Assembly: GCF_002379085.1 (NCBI RefSeq)
Contig: NZ_NBZW01000026.1
Location: forward strand, 1-64,000
DNA from: Polaromonas sp. AET17H-212
GTDB lineage: Bacteria; Pseudomonadota; Gammaproteobacteria; Burkholderiales; Burkholderiaceae_C
Direction: 5' to 3'
DNA: 64,000 nucleotides
The notes beneath the pieces are model-generated. The model was not told where the DNA came from and searched no databases. It saw only the letters and a program-made list of their open reading frames with translations. Both the position numbers and the translations under genes were made by a program. Within the stretch, counting starts at the first letter, position 1. Each line of letters begins with the position of its first letter. Shown here one piece after another: positions 36,770 to 45,061 of this stretch.

Positions 36770-37171
36770 ATGCAAGTACTCCAAATTGTCCGCAAGTTCA
36801 ACTACAACGGGATTGCCTTGGTGGACCCGAATCCTGCGTTGAGCATTGATGCTGTGCGCGAGTTCTACGCCACCCAGTACCCGGAGCTCAACAATTCGGT
36901 CATCGAAGGCCCGGTTACCAAAGGGCAGGAAGCGACCTACAAGTTCCTCCGCGCTGTTGGCGACAAGGGTGCCAACAACCAGGGTGCAACCCTGCGTGGC
37001 AAGGTTCGCGATCTCGCCGCTGGCAAGGGTGGCGCGACCGTGAAAGTGATTGAGCCGGTGTTGACCGGCTCGTGCGCAGTGATTTACGCCGCGTGCTTTG
37101 GCGTGGTCACTTCGAAGCAAGTCGGCCGCCCGATCAAAATGCCCTCTCAGGCATTTGGGATCTGGGGCTAA
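36770..37171 (+). CDS. PRTRC system protein C (predicted ubiquitin-like)
   Basis: 133 residues from ATG 36770. Residues 1-68 (VRKFNYNGIALVDPNPALSI, VREFYATQYPELNNSVIEGP) match PRTRC protein C, which has been grouped with predicted prokaryotic ubiquitin-like beta-grasp proteins. Here the usual 66-75-residue protein is followed by an extra 60 residues, and the chain ends in glycine (GIWG), as would suit a modifier. The E1-like, E2-like and JAMM partners are encoded 5-7 kb downstream. A terminator follows directly. Confidence 0.85.
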   Translation: MQVLQIVRKFNYNGIALVDPNPALSIDAVREFYATQYPELNNSVIEGPVTKGQEATYKFLRAVGDKGANNQGATLRGKVRDLAAGKGGATVKVIEPVLTGSCAVIYAACFGVVTSKQVGRPIKMPSQAFGIWG

Positions 37172-37210
37172 ACGGCGGGATCTGAAATCCGTCAGCATTT
37201 CTGAGAGCGA

Positions 37211-37253
37211 GAAGCCACTTGGCCCCATTTATGGGGTCAGGTGGCTTTTTTTT
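37211..37253 (+). terminator. rho-independent terminator after PRTRC C
   Basis: AAGCCAC (37212-37218) pairs with GTGGCTT (37241-37247), with an inner GGCCCC/GGGGTC stem, followed by eight T residues. Its outer stem uses the same sequence as the terminator after the ThiF gene. Confidence 0.9.
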
Positions 37254-37373
37254 GCCTGCTAATTTTCAATGGCTTCGATCGTTTGCCAGGCCGGTCAAAC
37301 TTTAGTAAAGTCTTTTCGTCTTCGCATCATTGCGAGTCCGCGAGCAGGCCTCTAGCCTGTTTCGCATTACTTT

Positions 37374-37438
37374 TACCCACTGGGAATCCACACACCCAGC
37401 GGGTCCGTGGGTTTCCGCTTTCAATTGGAAAACCCATG
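37374..37438 (+). promoter_or_regulatory. two-hairpin leader of the 37436 gene
   Basis: Hairpin 1: CTGGG (37380-37384) with CCCAG (37395-37399), framed by ACCC (37375-37378) and GGGT (37401-37404). Hairpin 2: GGGTTTCC (37410-37417) with GGAAAACCC (37427-37435, one bulged A), ending at the start codon. Confidence 0.75.
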
Positions 37439-37912
37439 AAATCATCAACCCAAGATCTTGCTACTCGCGCTCAGCTGGCGCGCTCGTCTGTGCCGTTCGA
37501 AAAACGCACATTCCTGAAATTCACTGCGCCGGGCCTGAATGGCCAGGATGTGACTTTGGTCTTCGAGGCAAGTAGCTACAAATGCGGCGCTCCGTTGCAT
37601 CTGCAGCTCTGGTCGAACGACCGCGAGGAACCTTGCTTCTGGTCGCCGTATGTGACGCTCACGAAAAGCGCGGAGCCCAGCGGTTGCCAGGACGGTGAGA
37701 TCGTCGTCAAAACCAGCGACGAAAACGCCCATCTGCGAGACGTCCTCTTGACTCGCGGTTTCTTCGAAGACACCGGCCGTCGTCTGCGTGCGGGTTACAG
37801 CGTGCTGGAAATCTGGACCATGACGGACCTGTTCACGGCCGCACTTGAAGAAGTGCTCGGTGCGCAGAAGCCTGCGAAGAAGACAAAAGCGAAAGCGGCT
37901 GCTTTGACTTGA
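37436..37912 (+). CDS. uncharacterised protein inside the PRTRC cassette (DUF4313-like?)
   Basis: 158 residues. It has a beta-rich body with TFLKFTAPGLNGQDVTLVFE, LHLQLWSNDREEPCFWSPYV and ENAHLRDVLLTRGFFEDTG, and a lysine-rich tail. The pattern recalls short plasmid proteins of the DUF4313 type, but I am not certain. It is preceded by one of the two-hairpin leaders and a terminator, so it is expressed separately from PRTRC E and C. Function unknown. Confidence 0.6.
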   Translation: MKSSTQDLATRAQLARSSVPFEKRTFLKFTAPGLNGQDVTLVFEASSYKCGAPLHLQLWSNDREEPCFWSPYVTLTKSAEPSGCQDGEIVVKTSDENAHLRDVLLTRGFFEDTGRRLRAGYSVLEIWTMTDLFTAALEEVLGAQKPAKKTKAKAAALT

Positions 37913-37952
37913 CCTGACACGTCGAATCTTCACCCGCAACACAACCAATTGA

Positions 37953-37985
37953 GGGGCCGGACACACATTGTGTGCCGGCCCCTTT
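37953..37985 (+). terminator. strong stem-loop between two cassette genes
   Basis: GGGGCCGG (37953-37960) pairs with CCGGCCCC (37975-37982), extended by ACAC/GTGT, then TTTTC. It can end transcription of the 37436 gene. It also lies 19 bases before the next start, so it could act as that gene's leader. Confidence 0.7.
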
Positions 37986-38003
37986 TCACTATGGAAATCA
38001 AAA

Positions 38004-39626
38004 ATGACTGATCAGTTTAGCTTTAACCTGGCTTTCGAACCGCAGGGGAACTACACCCTCCGTCTCGCAAGTGGAGCCACAGAGGCGTATCCGACCTTGG
38101 GCGACATGATGGTAGGACTCAACCGCACGCGTCGGGATCCCGAGGAAAGAATCCTGGGTCTCACTGGCAGCACGAAAGCAACCCTGAAAACGGGTGAATG
38201 CTGTGAAATTGTCCAGGCCCACAATCACCTTGGGATTCGTTTGCCATCCGAGGACGGGAATTGCCAGGCCTTGATTGACGCGTACCTCGATGAAGTTGAG
38301 CCATACGGGAAGGACACGAATGGCCGCGTCAAGCATCCGTGGGAAATGACGCAGGGCGAGTGGGGCGCGTTGACCTCGTTCGGGAGTGTCCTCTATGGGG
38401 TCATTCCGTGGCTATCACCCACCCAGAGGGCTCAGACCTGCGTGACAGCTGGAGCAGAGCGGTGTGGACCACTTGACTACGGACTCGACCTTTTCAGGCG
38501 GCGGATGGGCTTCGGGCACAACGGCCCGACCTACGACGGCGAAAATACCAACTCGCGCCACGAGGTACACGTTGGGTACGCATTGGCGGCCGGCAAGCCA
38601 GTTCCGCAGGCAGTGATCGACGAGTACCTGGACCAGGGAGAAGAGGTTCAGTATCGGGATCCGTGGTTCGAGGCACTGTTGGCGAAGCCTTTCCTGCGCG
38701 GAAGGGTAAGCCGTGATCGACTTGCGCAGTTGGTCACATTGTTGGACTGGCGCGGCGATGGACTTGCAAACCTGACCGAGGAAGTGGCCAGTCATGCAAT
38801 TGAGCAGATCGCAAGACTTCCGGCATCTGCAGGACCCATTGAGGTCGACAACGAGCTCTACCTTGCCGGGATCCTTAAGGTACGCACCTTGAACGATTCG
38901 TTGAGCGCGAGCGACATTGGCACGCCTCACAACGAGTTCGCAGCGACCGTCCGAGACCTGCTTGTGGCCGAACACCGAATAGCTGGACACCTCCGCGTGC
39001 AGAAGGCTCTGGATGACGGGAACATGACATTTCGCGAGGCTGCTTTTGCTCGCCTGCTGGCAGATTCCACTGAGCGAACGGCAACCTACTGCCACGCCAA
39101 TCGGCTGGCGAAGGCGATCGAGGCCGGGGACATCGGATTCTTACTGGACACGCTCGATGGCACTGGGAACGACATCAGCAAGAAGGCTATCGAATCCTTC
39201 TTTCAAACGAAGTTGCGCAATGTGAAGGCCGCAGAGCGGCGCAAGGCGATATTCGCACTTGCCGGGCACGTCACCGAGCAGCAGATGGCTGCGGCCGAGG
39301 CCGAACTTAAGGTCCGCCGGGAGGCAAGTCATGCGGCGAGGGAGGTCATTGCGGAGGCAAAGCGCAAAAAGAACGCGGATGACCATGCAAAATGGAAGGC
39401 CTCATCAACGAAATACAAGTTTGAGGGCAAGATCATGACGGGCGCAGAGTTCGTGGAGCTGATTGTCAGCCGGGGGTTCTTGCAGTTGCGGACCCGGAAG
39501 GTTGGGGCGGTAACTCACCACTATCTCGGCAACACGGCGACCTCGGAAAGCTACCGGTTGCGTGTGAATGACGGGACCCTCGACTATGCGAAATTAGTAC
39601 TTGATCGCCAGACCGAGACCGTCTAA
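38004..39626 (+). CDS. large uncharacterised protein inside the PRTRC cassette
   Basis: 540 residues from ATG 38004 (MTDQFSFNLAFEPQGNYTLR). Not recognised. A long middle region resembles a helical repeat protein (KKAIESFFQTKLRNVKAAER, KAIFALAGHVTEQQMAAAEA), followed by a coiled-coil-like charged helix around residues 440-470. Histidine and aspartate residues around HNGPTYDGENTNSRHEVHVG could bind metal or nucleic acid, but this is speculative. It is flanked by strong stem-loops on both sides. Confidence 0.65.
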   Translation: MTDQFSFNLAFEPQGNYTLRLASGATEAYPTLGDMMVGLNRTRRDPEERILGLTGSTKATLKTGECCEIVQAHNHLGIRLPSEDGNCQALIDAYLDEVEPYGKDTNGRVKHPWEMTQGEWGALTSFGSVLYGVIPWLSPTQRAQTCVTAGAERCGPLDYGLDLFRRRMGFGHNGPTYDGENTNSRHEVHVGYALAAGKPVPQAVIDEYLDQGEEVQYRDPWFEALLAKPFLRGRVSRDRLAQLVTLLDWRGDGLANLTEEVASHAIEQIARLPASAGPIEVDNELYLAGILKVRTLNDSLSASDIGTPHNEFAATVRDLLVAEHRIAGHLRVQKALDDGNMTFREAAFARLLADSTERTATYCHANRLAKAIEAGDIGFLLDTLDGTGNDISKKAIESFFQTKLRNVKAAERRKAIFALAGHVTEQQMAAAEAELKVRREASHAAREVIAEAKRKKNADDHAKWKASSTKYKFEGKIMTGAEFVELIVSRGFLQLRTRKVGAVTHHYLGNTATSESYRLRVNDGTLDYAKLVLDRQTETV

Positions 39627-39646
39627 CTGCTGCTGTAGCAGCACCA

Positions 39647-39683
39647 AAAACACCCAAGGCTCGCGCCCTGGGTGTTTTTTTTT
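39647..39683 (+). terminator. rho-independent terminator
   Basis: AACACCC (39649-39655) pairs with GGGTGTT (39670-39676), followed by a run of T. A smaller CTGCTGTAGCAG hairpin lies just before it at 39627-39641. Confidence 0.9.
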
Positions 39684-39808
39684 GCCTGCCTCGATGCTCC
39701 GTCTGGCGGTCGAGCGTTCATGCATTTAAAGAGTGGTCGCTACAGGTCTTGCCTGATTCGATTTGCAGGTGTGCGTCGGCCAGATGCCGGCAGAAAAAAA
39801 GGAAAGAA

Positions 39809-39874
39809 ATGAACGATTTCAGATTTTGGCTTGTAGCACTGCTGTGTGTGTTTCTCTTGAAATACTGTTCCTGA
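39809..39874 (+). CDS. possible 21-residue hydrophobic peptide
   Basis: ATG 39809 is preceded by AAAAAAAGGAAAGAA, an unusually strong purine-rich ribosome-binding site. The frame encodes 21 residues, with a core of FWLVALLCVFLLKYC, enough for one membrane helix. It lies in the otherwise gene-free interval 39684-40091. Small toxins and membrane peptides look like this, but a chance frame cannot be excluded. Confidence 0.3.
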   Translation: MNDFRFWLVALLCVFLLKYCS

Positions 39875-40091
39875 GCATCCCCCCGAGGGGCGTTCGTGGC
39901 GCCTCTCGTGGGTTTCACCCTGCCGGTCAGGTGCCCAGCCTCCACGTGGCCTCGGGCGCGCCCCCGCTCCTTTGGGCCCCGATGGCGCATAGACCACCAT
40001 CATTTGCGAATACGTTCACTCCGGGGCACAATTCAATCGTCATTGGCTCCATGCCAGTTTCGCCGGACTAGTTTCGGCCTTCAACATCAAT

Positions 40092-40158
40092 CCACCGGGA
40101 TCCTCATCCCGGTTGGGCTGAGGCTCTCGGTTTTCTTCTTATAGGAATCCCGAAAATG
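40092..40158 (+). promoter_or_regulatory. two-hairpin leader of the 40156 gene
   Basis: Hairpin 1: CCGGGA (40095-40100), loop TCCTCA, TCCCGG (40107-40112), with an outer CCA/TGG. The second hairpin is weak here: CGG and TTC can pair with GAA and CCG near the start codon. Confidence 0.6.
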
Positions 40159-41010
40159 AGTCTCAAACAACAAGCTGAAATCTGGCTGCGTACCGTCGTT
40201 TCGAAACATCTTGGCAGCAACATCCGCCGTTACAAGTGGAGTTCGTATTTGGGCGAGGTCAGCCACAATTCCCTCGGCGGCATCTCGTTCCTGCCACCCT
40301 GCGAAGGCAAGGTTGCGGAAGTCAGTGACGAGTTCACCCTCGTGAAAACCGCCGCAAGCTGCTTCTGCGTCGTGTCGAACGCGTTGCTGGGTCAGCCGGT
40401 CGCTGAAGGCGACAAGATCGGCCTGACGTTCTACAAGCCCAAGCGCTTCGACGGGACCAAGGCCGACGGCTCGGATGATCCTTCCGAGTGCGGGGTCCGA
40501 ACCGTCATGCTCACCGGTGCGGCCAGCCTGTTTCCCGTCAAATGGGAGGGCCGGTACCTGGGAATAAACGACCGTTTTGCTGACGCCTACACCGAGATAC
40601 GCAATCCCTACCTGCGTGACTTGATAACCCAGCTCGAACGCATGCCAGTTTCGAACGGGCTGCGCGCAGTCGTGAACGTGCTGATTGACGCCAACGCCAC
40701 GGGTCTGACCTTCAACGATCCGGCGGAAAGCGAAAGTGCGTCAAGTCCCCCGGCGATCCGGATGTCTGTGAGCACTGAAAAGCACAAGGGCCAGGTCGAA
40801 ATTTCGTATGACCGGGCAATGGACGTCTACGCAGTCAGGCTCACCCCCGACAGTGGCTCCGGTCCCCTGGTGCTCGAAAACGTGTACTTCAACCAGCTGG
40901 GCGAGGTGCTCATCGACGGCATTGATGACGGCCGCTGGATGCTCGCCGCGGTCGCGATGATCAAGCCGGCGCCGAAAAAGCGGAAGCTGGCCCAGCCAGA
41001 AGAAGCCTGA
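40156..41010 (+). CDS. uncharacterised protein inside the PRTRC cassette
   Basis: 284 residues. Not recognised. Residues 1-150 look like a compact alpha/beta domain (SNIRRYKWSSYLGEVSHNSL, GISFLPPCEGKVAEVSDEFT), and the C-terminal 80 residues are beta-rich (VEISYDRAMDVYAVRLTPDS). It ends with a lysine-rich tail. A TATAGGAATCCC ribosome-binding site precedes the ATG. It is a monocistronic unit by context, with a leader in front and a stem-loop behind. Confidence 0.65.
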   Translation: MSLKQQAEIWLRTVVSKHLGSNIRRYKWSSYLGEVSHNSLGGISFLPPCEGKVAEVSDEFTLVKTAASCFCVVSNALLGQPVAEGDKIGLTFYKPKRFDGTKADGSDDPSECGVRTVMLTGAASLFPVKWEGRYLGINDRFADAYTEIRNPYLRDLITQLERMPVSNGLRAVVNVLIDANATGLTFNDPAESESASSPPAIRMSVSTEKHKGQVEISYDRAMDVYAVRLTPDSGSGPLVLENVYFNQLGEVLIDGIDDGRWMLAAVAMIKPAPKKRKLAQPEEA

Positions 41011-41030
41011 CCGGTTGATTTGCATAGGTC

Positions 41031-41061
41031 GTGGCTCTACCCTGAAAAGGGGTAGGGCCAC
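41031..41061 (+). other. stem-loop after the 40156 gene
   Basis: GTGGCTCTACCC (41031-41042) pairs with GGGTAGGGCCAC (41050-41061) around a TGAAAA loop. There is no T run, so it is either a weak terminator or part of the leader of the small gene that follows. Confidence 0.6.
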
Positions 41062-41148
41062 TGCCTGATGCGACAACTGGAGCTTCACGCAAATTCCCTT
41101 CACGAGCCCTGCTCCTTTAGGGCGCAGGGCCATCCTTCTGGAGTCGCC

Positions 41149-41391
41149 TTGTCATCTCGCTCAAACTATCACCTGCTCAGCAGGTCACGCCAGGCATTCT
41201 TTGGCCATCTCCGCGCCACAGGTGTGTTGCCGATCCACCACCTTGTCCGGATCATCCTGGACAAGGGCTACAGCGCACGCGTTCGCTCTGCTGCGCTTCG
41301 AAACTTGGTTGTCGCCGCTCCCGTTGAGGTCACCCTCGGGCAACCGTATGCCGTTCGCCGGCTGCTGGTTCGAAAGCACTACCAGGTCTGA
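41149..41391 (+). CDS. small basic protein, TTG start
   Basis: 80 residues if the TTG at 41149 is used; TTCTGGAG lies six bases upstream. The frame extends further upstream to 41068 but that part looks non-coding and contains a GCCCTGC/GCAGGGC hairpin. The protein is basic, with FGHLRATGVLPIHHLVRIIL and YSARVRSAALRNLVV, and could bind nucleic acid. No family recognised. Confidence 0.5.
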   Translation: MSSRSNYHLLSRSRQAFFGHLRATGVLPIHHLVRIILDKGYSARVRSAALRNLVVAAPVEVTLGQPYAVRRLLVRKHYQV

Positions 41392-41439
41392 AGCGTCCAT
41401 GTGACTGTTCAGACCCTGAATTTCCCGAACAAACCCGCG

Positions 41440-41470
41440 AATCCGCCTCTCTGAGAGGCGGATTTTTTTT
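41440..41470 (+). terminator. rho-independent terminator
   Basis: AATCCGCCTC (41440-41449) and GAGGCGGATT pair around TCTGA, followed by T residues. Confidence 0.9.
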
Positions 41471-41570
41471 GGCCGTCAACTTTTGCACTTCGTCTGGAAA
41501 TCAGCTAGATTTGGGGTGTTTGGCTTCATGCCTTTCGCGCGCCTGCTCACTGCAGAGTGCGCATCTCATT

Positions 41571-41626
41571 CACCCTCGGGAACTCATCCCGCTGGGCATG
41601 GGTTCCTGTTCATAAGGAACTCCATG
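41571..41626 (+). promoter_or_regulatory. two-hairpin leader of PRTRC F
   Basis: Hairpin 1: CGGGA (41577-41581), loop ACTCA, TCCCG (41587-41591), framed by CCC and GGG. Hairpin 2: CATGGGTTCC (41597-41606) with GGAACTCCATG (41616-41626), one bulge, which covers both the ribosome-binding site GGAA and the ATG itself. Confidence 0.8.
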
Positions 41627-42739
41627 AAAAACAGTCTTTTGGAGCGCCCACGGCTGACAAGCCCTGGAAGATTTGTGCTCCCCCAGATCGCTACGGATAT
41701 TCCGACGCGTCTGGGAAAGGAATCCGTCAAGCACCAGGTACTGGCCAAGTTTGCACTTGCCGCCGAAGCGATCGGCCTACCGCTGCCTGGTGGCGATTTC
41801 GTTTCGATTGAAGAGGTAGTTCACCAGCAATGGGGGAACTACTACAACGCGACGATGGCGCCGGAATCGAACCACTTCCTCGCGGGCAACCTCGAAATCG
41901 TTGTATCGAACAAGCGGCTGGAGGCGCGAATTGCGTCGAGTCCCAATCTCGTCATTGTTCAGGCAAAGCCGGTCATTACCGCCTTGGAATCGAAAATGCC
42001 CGGCCTCGGCTGGTATGTGATGGATGTACTTGGACGGGCCGCGGGGCACGGCATGAACGTCTATGACTGCCACCTCGTTGGGTATCAGTCGCAGAGCTAT
42101 CTTTTCGAAGCTGAAAGCGACGAGGAGTTTGCCAAGAACCTCTTCAATGAGGAACATGGCAGCGACCCAAAGGCCGAAGATATTCCCATGCTCATTGAGG
42201 CCTACCGGGATGACTATGCGTATCTCCCGTCCGACGTGCTGCGGCAGGTTGATGGGCACAAGCACCTGCTTGGCTGGACAGATAGCAGCGAGGCGGGCAG
42301 ACGCAGGGCTTTCGTAAGCAAGCATGCAGAAGCGGCGCTTGCTGGAATCGCTCTTGATCCCGGATTTGCCAAATGCGTCCAGGCCGCTATCGCGCTGGAC
42401 AAGTTGTTCAAAAAGGACAAGGCCCGGGCGTTCAGCTGGTCGGGCGAAGAGGTTGACCCTGAGGACGGAGAGGACTTTGGCGACTACCCCGAACAGGTCG
42501 GGGCGGTGTGCATCGTCGCCTGGGAAGAGACCGACATGCTGCTTGAGATGATTGAGCACTCGGAGAGGGGGGCCTATGAAAATGGGACAGCCTACGAGTA
42601 CCAGGGAATGGCCTGGGTTCCTCTCGATGCCTCAAGCAAAGAAATCAAAAATTTGGCCCGTGATCTTCGGGCTTACTTAGAACGATGGAATGCGATGGCC
42701 TTGCTGGTCTCGTGTTTCCCGTTCGCAGAGGAACAATGA
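41624..42739 (+). CDS. PRTRC system protein F
   Basis: 371 residues from ATG 41624. It contains LPQIATDIPTRLGKESVKHQ, LGWYVMDVLGRAAGHGMNVY, EDIPMLIEAYRDDYAYLPSD and VCIVAWEETDMLLEMIEHSE, a pattern I associate with PRTRC protein F. Function is unknown. It is followed directly by B, A and ThiF with one-base gaps or overlaps, so these four form one translationally coupled unit started by the leader in front of F. Confidence 0.85.
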   Translation: MKNSLLERPRLTSPGRFVLPQIATDIPTRLGKESVKHQVLAKFALAAEAIGLPLPGGDFVSIEEVVHQQWGNYYNATMAPESNHFLAGNLEIVVSNKRLEARIASSPNLVIVQAKPVITALESKMPGLGWYVMDVLGRAAGHGMNVYDCHLVGYQSQSYLFEAESDEEFAKNLFNEEHGSDPKAEDIPMLIEAYRDDYAYLPSDVLRQVDGHKHLLGWTDSSEAGRRRAFVSKHAEAALAGIALDPGFAKCVQAAIALDKLFKKDKARAFSWSGEEVDPEDGEDFGDYPEQVGAVCIVAWEETDMLLEMIEHSERGAYENGTAYEYQGMAWVPLDASSKEIKNLARDLRAYLERWNAMALLVSCFPFAEEQ

Positions 42740-42740
42740 T

Positions 42741-43520
42741 ATGAAAACAAGTGTTTTGGTAACTGGAAGTCAGTTTGAAATCTCCGGGGCGATCCTGCTC
42801 TACCGACAGAACCTCGATTCGGTGTACGGACGCCAGTCGAACGCCTTTGCAACGATACACGCAGTCAGCACTGATCAGCAGCGGCCGCAAATCGAAGCAG
42901 GGCGCCCAATGACGGAAGAAGACTTTGCGTCGCTCGTCGCTCAGCTTGCTCCGAAAAGCCGGCCGCAAGTTGAATGGCAGGATCACAGCGTGTTGGCCAA
43001 GGGCCTGGGACGCATGATCTGGTGGACGCCACCGATGAAGCGGGCCATGTTCTTTTCGGCATCAAAGCACAACACCAGGTCCTTCAAGGGTCAGGCGATG
43101 TGCCCAGTGCCGGGAATGGTGTGGCAGGCGACAGGCACCAGCCTGTACGTCTACGCGTTTGAGGGGGATGGTATGCCAACGCAGGAGACCCCCTTGTTTC
43201 AGGCGCCGCTGTTCAATGTTTGGGCGAGTGGGCAGGTTTGCCACGGCAATGCTGTGGCGCCTGTCGACGGGAAGAAGGGCGAAACCAGGGAGTGGGAGAA
43301 ATTCCTGTTCGGCTCCCGGTTTACCCACCCGAACTTCACTGAAAAGGACCGGTTGATTCTCGGTGAGGATCCAGCAGTGTTTTGGAACAAGATGATCGCC
43401 AGGCCTACGAAGTCGTTTCCCACTAAGAAGCTGGTGAAGGTCGACCTCAAGGTAGGGGATCTGCTGGCGCCGGATTTCACCGCGCGGGTGTCCAAGATGA
43501 CTGCGCAGGGAGAGTTTTGA
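42741..43520 (+). CDS. PRTRC system protein B (predicted E2-like)
   Basis: 259 residues from ATG 42741. KHNTRSFKGQAMCPVPGMVW, SLYVYAFEGDG and PLFNVWASGQVCHGNAVAP are PRTRC B signatures. The family has been grouped with predicted prokaryotic E2-like conjugating proteins. Cys167 in the VCHGN motif is the best candidate for the thioester-forming residue (inference). It overlaps the next gene by one base. Together with A, C and ThiF it completes a plausible ubiquitin-like pathway. Confidence 0.87.
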   Translation: MKTSVLVTGSQFEISGAILLYRQNLDSVYGRQSNAFATIHAVSTDQQRPQIEAGRPMTEEDFASLVAQLAPKSRPQVEWQDHSVLAKGLGRMIWWTPPMKRAMFFSASKHNTRSFKGQAMCPVPGMVWQATGTSLYVYAFEGDGMPTQETPLFQAPLFNVWASGQVCHGNAVAPVDGKKGETREWEKFLFGSRFTHPNFTEKDRLILGEDPAVFWNKMIARPTKSFPTKKLVKVDLKVGDLLAPDFTARVSKMTAQGEF

Positions 43521-44140
43521 TGGAGACGATGGATCAGGTGGTTCAGGCCGCATTTCCAGTTGTTTCCGCGCCGCGCTTCTCCAGCCTGGAGGCAGGGGCG
43601 AAGCCAGGATCGCGGCACATCGTAGCCAAGGATGGACTTTGGCGTGAGATCACGCTTCCCTGGATTCGCAGCATTCACCCGATTGCTGCGTGCGATGTGC
43701 CGCTGCCCTACGGGGCACTGCATGCGGAGATTGAGCTGTTTTGCGGCCCGATCCCCAAGGATCTGCGCCAGAAGTTCGTTCGCGACGCCACCGCCGCCAG
43801 TCCCTACGAGATGGCAGCGGCAATGATTTGGAATCAGGCCACCGGTGGCTGGCGCTATGCCGTTCGCGAAAACCTCTCTGCGGGGCACGCGTTCGTAACC
43901 TACAACGAAGTGAGTTTGGAGGAAGGGGAATTTCTGGTTCTCGACCTCCACAGCCATGGGGAATTCGACGCATATTTTTCCGAACGGGATGATGCGGATG
44001 ACGCAGGTTCAATGAAATTCAGTGGTGTGATCGGCAACCTGAACACGGGAACGCCGACGACAGTGATGCGTCTGAATCTGCTTGGAAAAACATGGGCGGC
44101 CACAATGGCCGCCGACGGAACTCTGGAGGTTTTGGAATGA
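43520..44140 (+). CDS. PRTRC system protein A (JAMM/JAB metalloprotease domain)
   Basis: 206 residues. LDLHSHGEFDAYFSERDDAD contains a complete JAMM motif: His144, His146, seven residues, Ser154, two residues, Asp157, with an upstream acidic candidate in HAEIELF (Glu70). This Zn2+ site is used by deubiquitinases and by JAB proteins that trim ubiquitin-like modifiers. The ATG overlaps the stop of protein B by one base, and its own stop overlaps the ThiF start. The likely substrate is protein C or its conjugates. Confidence 0.88.
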   Translation: METMDQVVQAAFPVVSAPRFSSLEAGAKPGSRHIVAKDGLWREITLPWIRSIHPIAACDVPLPYGALHAEIELFCGPIPKDLRQKFVRDATAASPYEMAAAMIWNQATGGWRYAVRENLSAGHAFVTYNEVSLEEGEFLVLDLHSHGEFDAYFSERDDADDAGSMKFSGVIGNLNTGTPTTVMRLNLLGKTWAATMAADGTLEVLE

Positions 44141-45003
44141 TGAAACACAGTCTGCAATCAGCCCTGCTGACGAAGCCCGTGAAGATCCTTTTGGTCGGCG
44201 CGGGCGGAACGGGAAGCAGGATGCTGGAGAAGCTGGTGTGCCTGCACAAGGCGCTCAAGGCGAAAGGGCACCCACACGGCTTCGACGTTGTGGTGGTGGA
44301 TCCTGACACAGTCTCGCCGGCCAACATTGGCCGACAGGCGTTCTATCCGGGCGACGTAGGCGCATACAAGGCCGACATCCTCGTGACAAGGGCAAACATG
44401 GCGCTGGAAGATGCGGTCTGGGCAAGTTGCGTTGCAAAGCTGGACACGCAGAGTAATCTGTCTGCCTACGACATCGTGATCGGCGCAGTCGATAACCGGG
44501 CAGCCCGGCTCGGAATCCTCCGGGGACTGGAGAACACCATGAGCGGACTCCGCTACTGGATGGACATGGGAAACAGGCGAGCAGACGGCCAGGTCGTACT
44601 CGGACAAGTCAGCAGCCGCCGAAAGGTGGGTGAGGACAAGTTGAGGCTACCTCATGTTGGCGAGCTCTACCCCGAACTCATCGATCCTGCATTCGAGGAT
44701 TCTGACGATACGCCATCCTGCTCATTGGCGGAAGCGCTGGAGAAGCAGAGCCTGTTTATCAATCCAACGCTGGCTGACTTTGCCGGCAACCTGTTGTGGA
44801 ATCTCTTCACAAAGGGGGAAGTTGACACGCACGGGGTGTTTGTGAACCTTGATCGAATGGTGGTAACACCACTTCGTGTGGACCCTGCTGTTTGGGCGCG
44901 CTTCGGCGTGGTCAGAGACGGCCGGCGTCACAAGGTGATACGTCCAAGTATCAAGGCGAGGACGGATGCGAAAGCGGCGATTGCGAACGCAGCGTCTGCC
45001 TGA
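44137..45003 (+). CDS. PRTRC system ThiF-family protein (E1-like)
   Basis: 288 residues. LLVGAGGTGSRMLEKL (Gly21-Gly26) is the nucleotide-binding loop, VVVVDPDTVSPANIGRQAF holds the Asp and the arginine finger of E1 enzymes, and DTPSCSLAEALEKQSLFINP contains a well-placed cysteine (Cys195) that could form the thioester. E1/ThiF proteins adenylate the C-terminal glycine of a ubiquitin-like protein. It is the last gene of the coupled F-B-A-ThiF unit and is closed by a terminator. Confidence 0.92.
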   Translation: MMKHSLQSALLTKPVKILLVGAGGTGSRMLEKLVCLHKALKAKGHPHGFDVVVVDPDTVSPANIGRQAFYPGDVGAYKADILVTRANMALEDAVWASCVAKLDTQSNLSAYDIVIGAVDNRAARLGILRGLENTMSGLRYWMDMGNRRADGQVVLGQVSSRRKVGEDKLRLPHVGELYPELIDPAFEDSDDTPSCSLAEALEKQSLFINPTLADFAGNLLWNLFTKGEVDTHGVFVNLDRMVVTPLRVDPAVWARFGVVRDGRRHKVIRPSIKARTDAKAAIANAASA

Positions 45004-45014
45004 GGGAAAGTATG

Positions 45015-45045
45015 AAAAAAGCCACTGAAAAGTGGCTTTTTTTTT
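45015..45045 (+). terminator. rho-independent terminator after ThiF
   Basis: AAGCCACT (45019-45026), loop GAAA, AGTGGCTT (45031-45038), then a T run. It also has an A run on its left, so it can stop the converging reverse operon. Confidence 0.95.
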
Positions 45046-45061
45046 GCCCCACTTAGGCCGA

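Noticed and set aside
39763..40071. 102-residue forward frame upstream of the 40156 gene
   Set aside because: It overlaps the strong ribosome-binding site and frame of the small hydrophobic ORF, is proline-rich and has no start signal.
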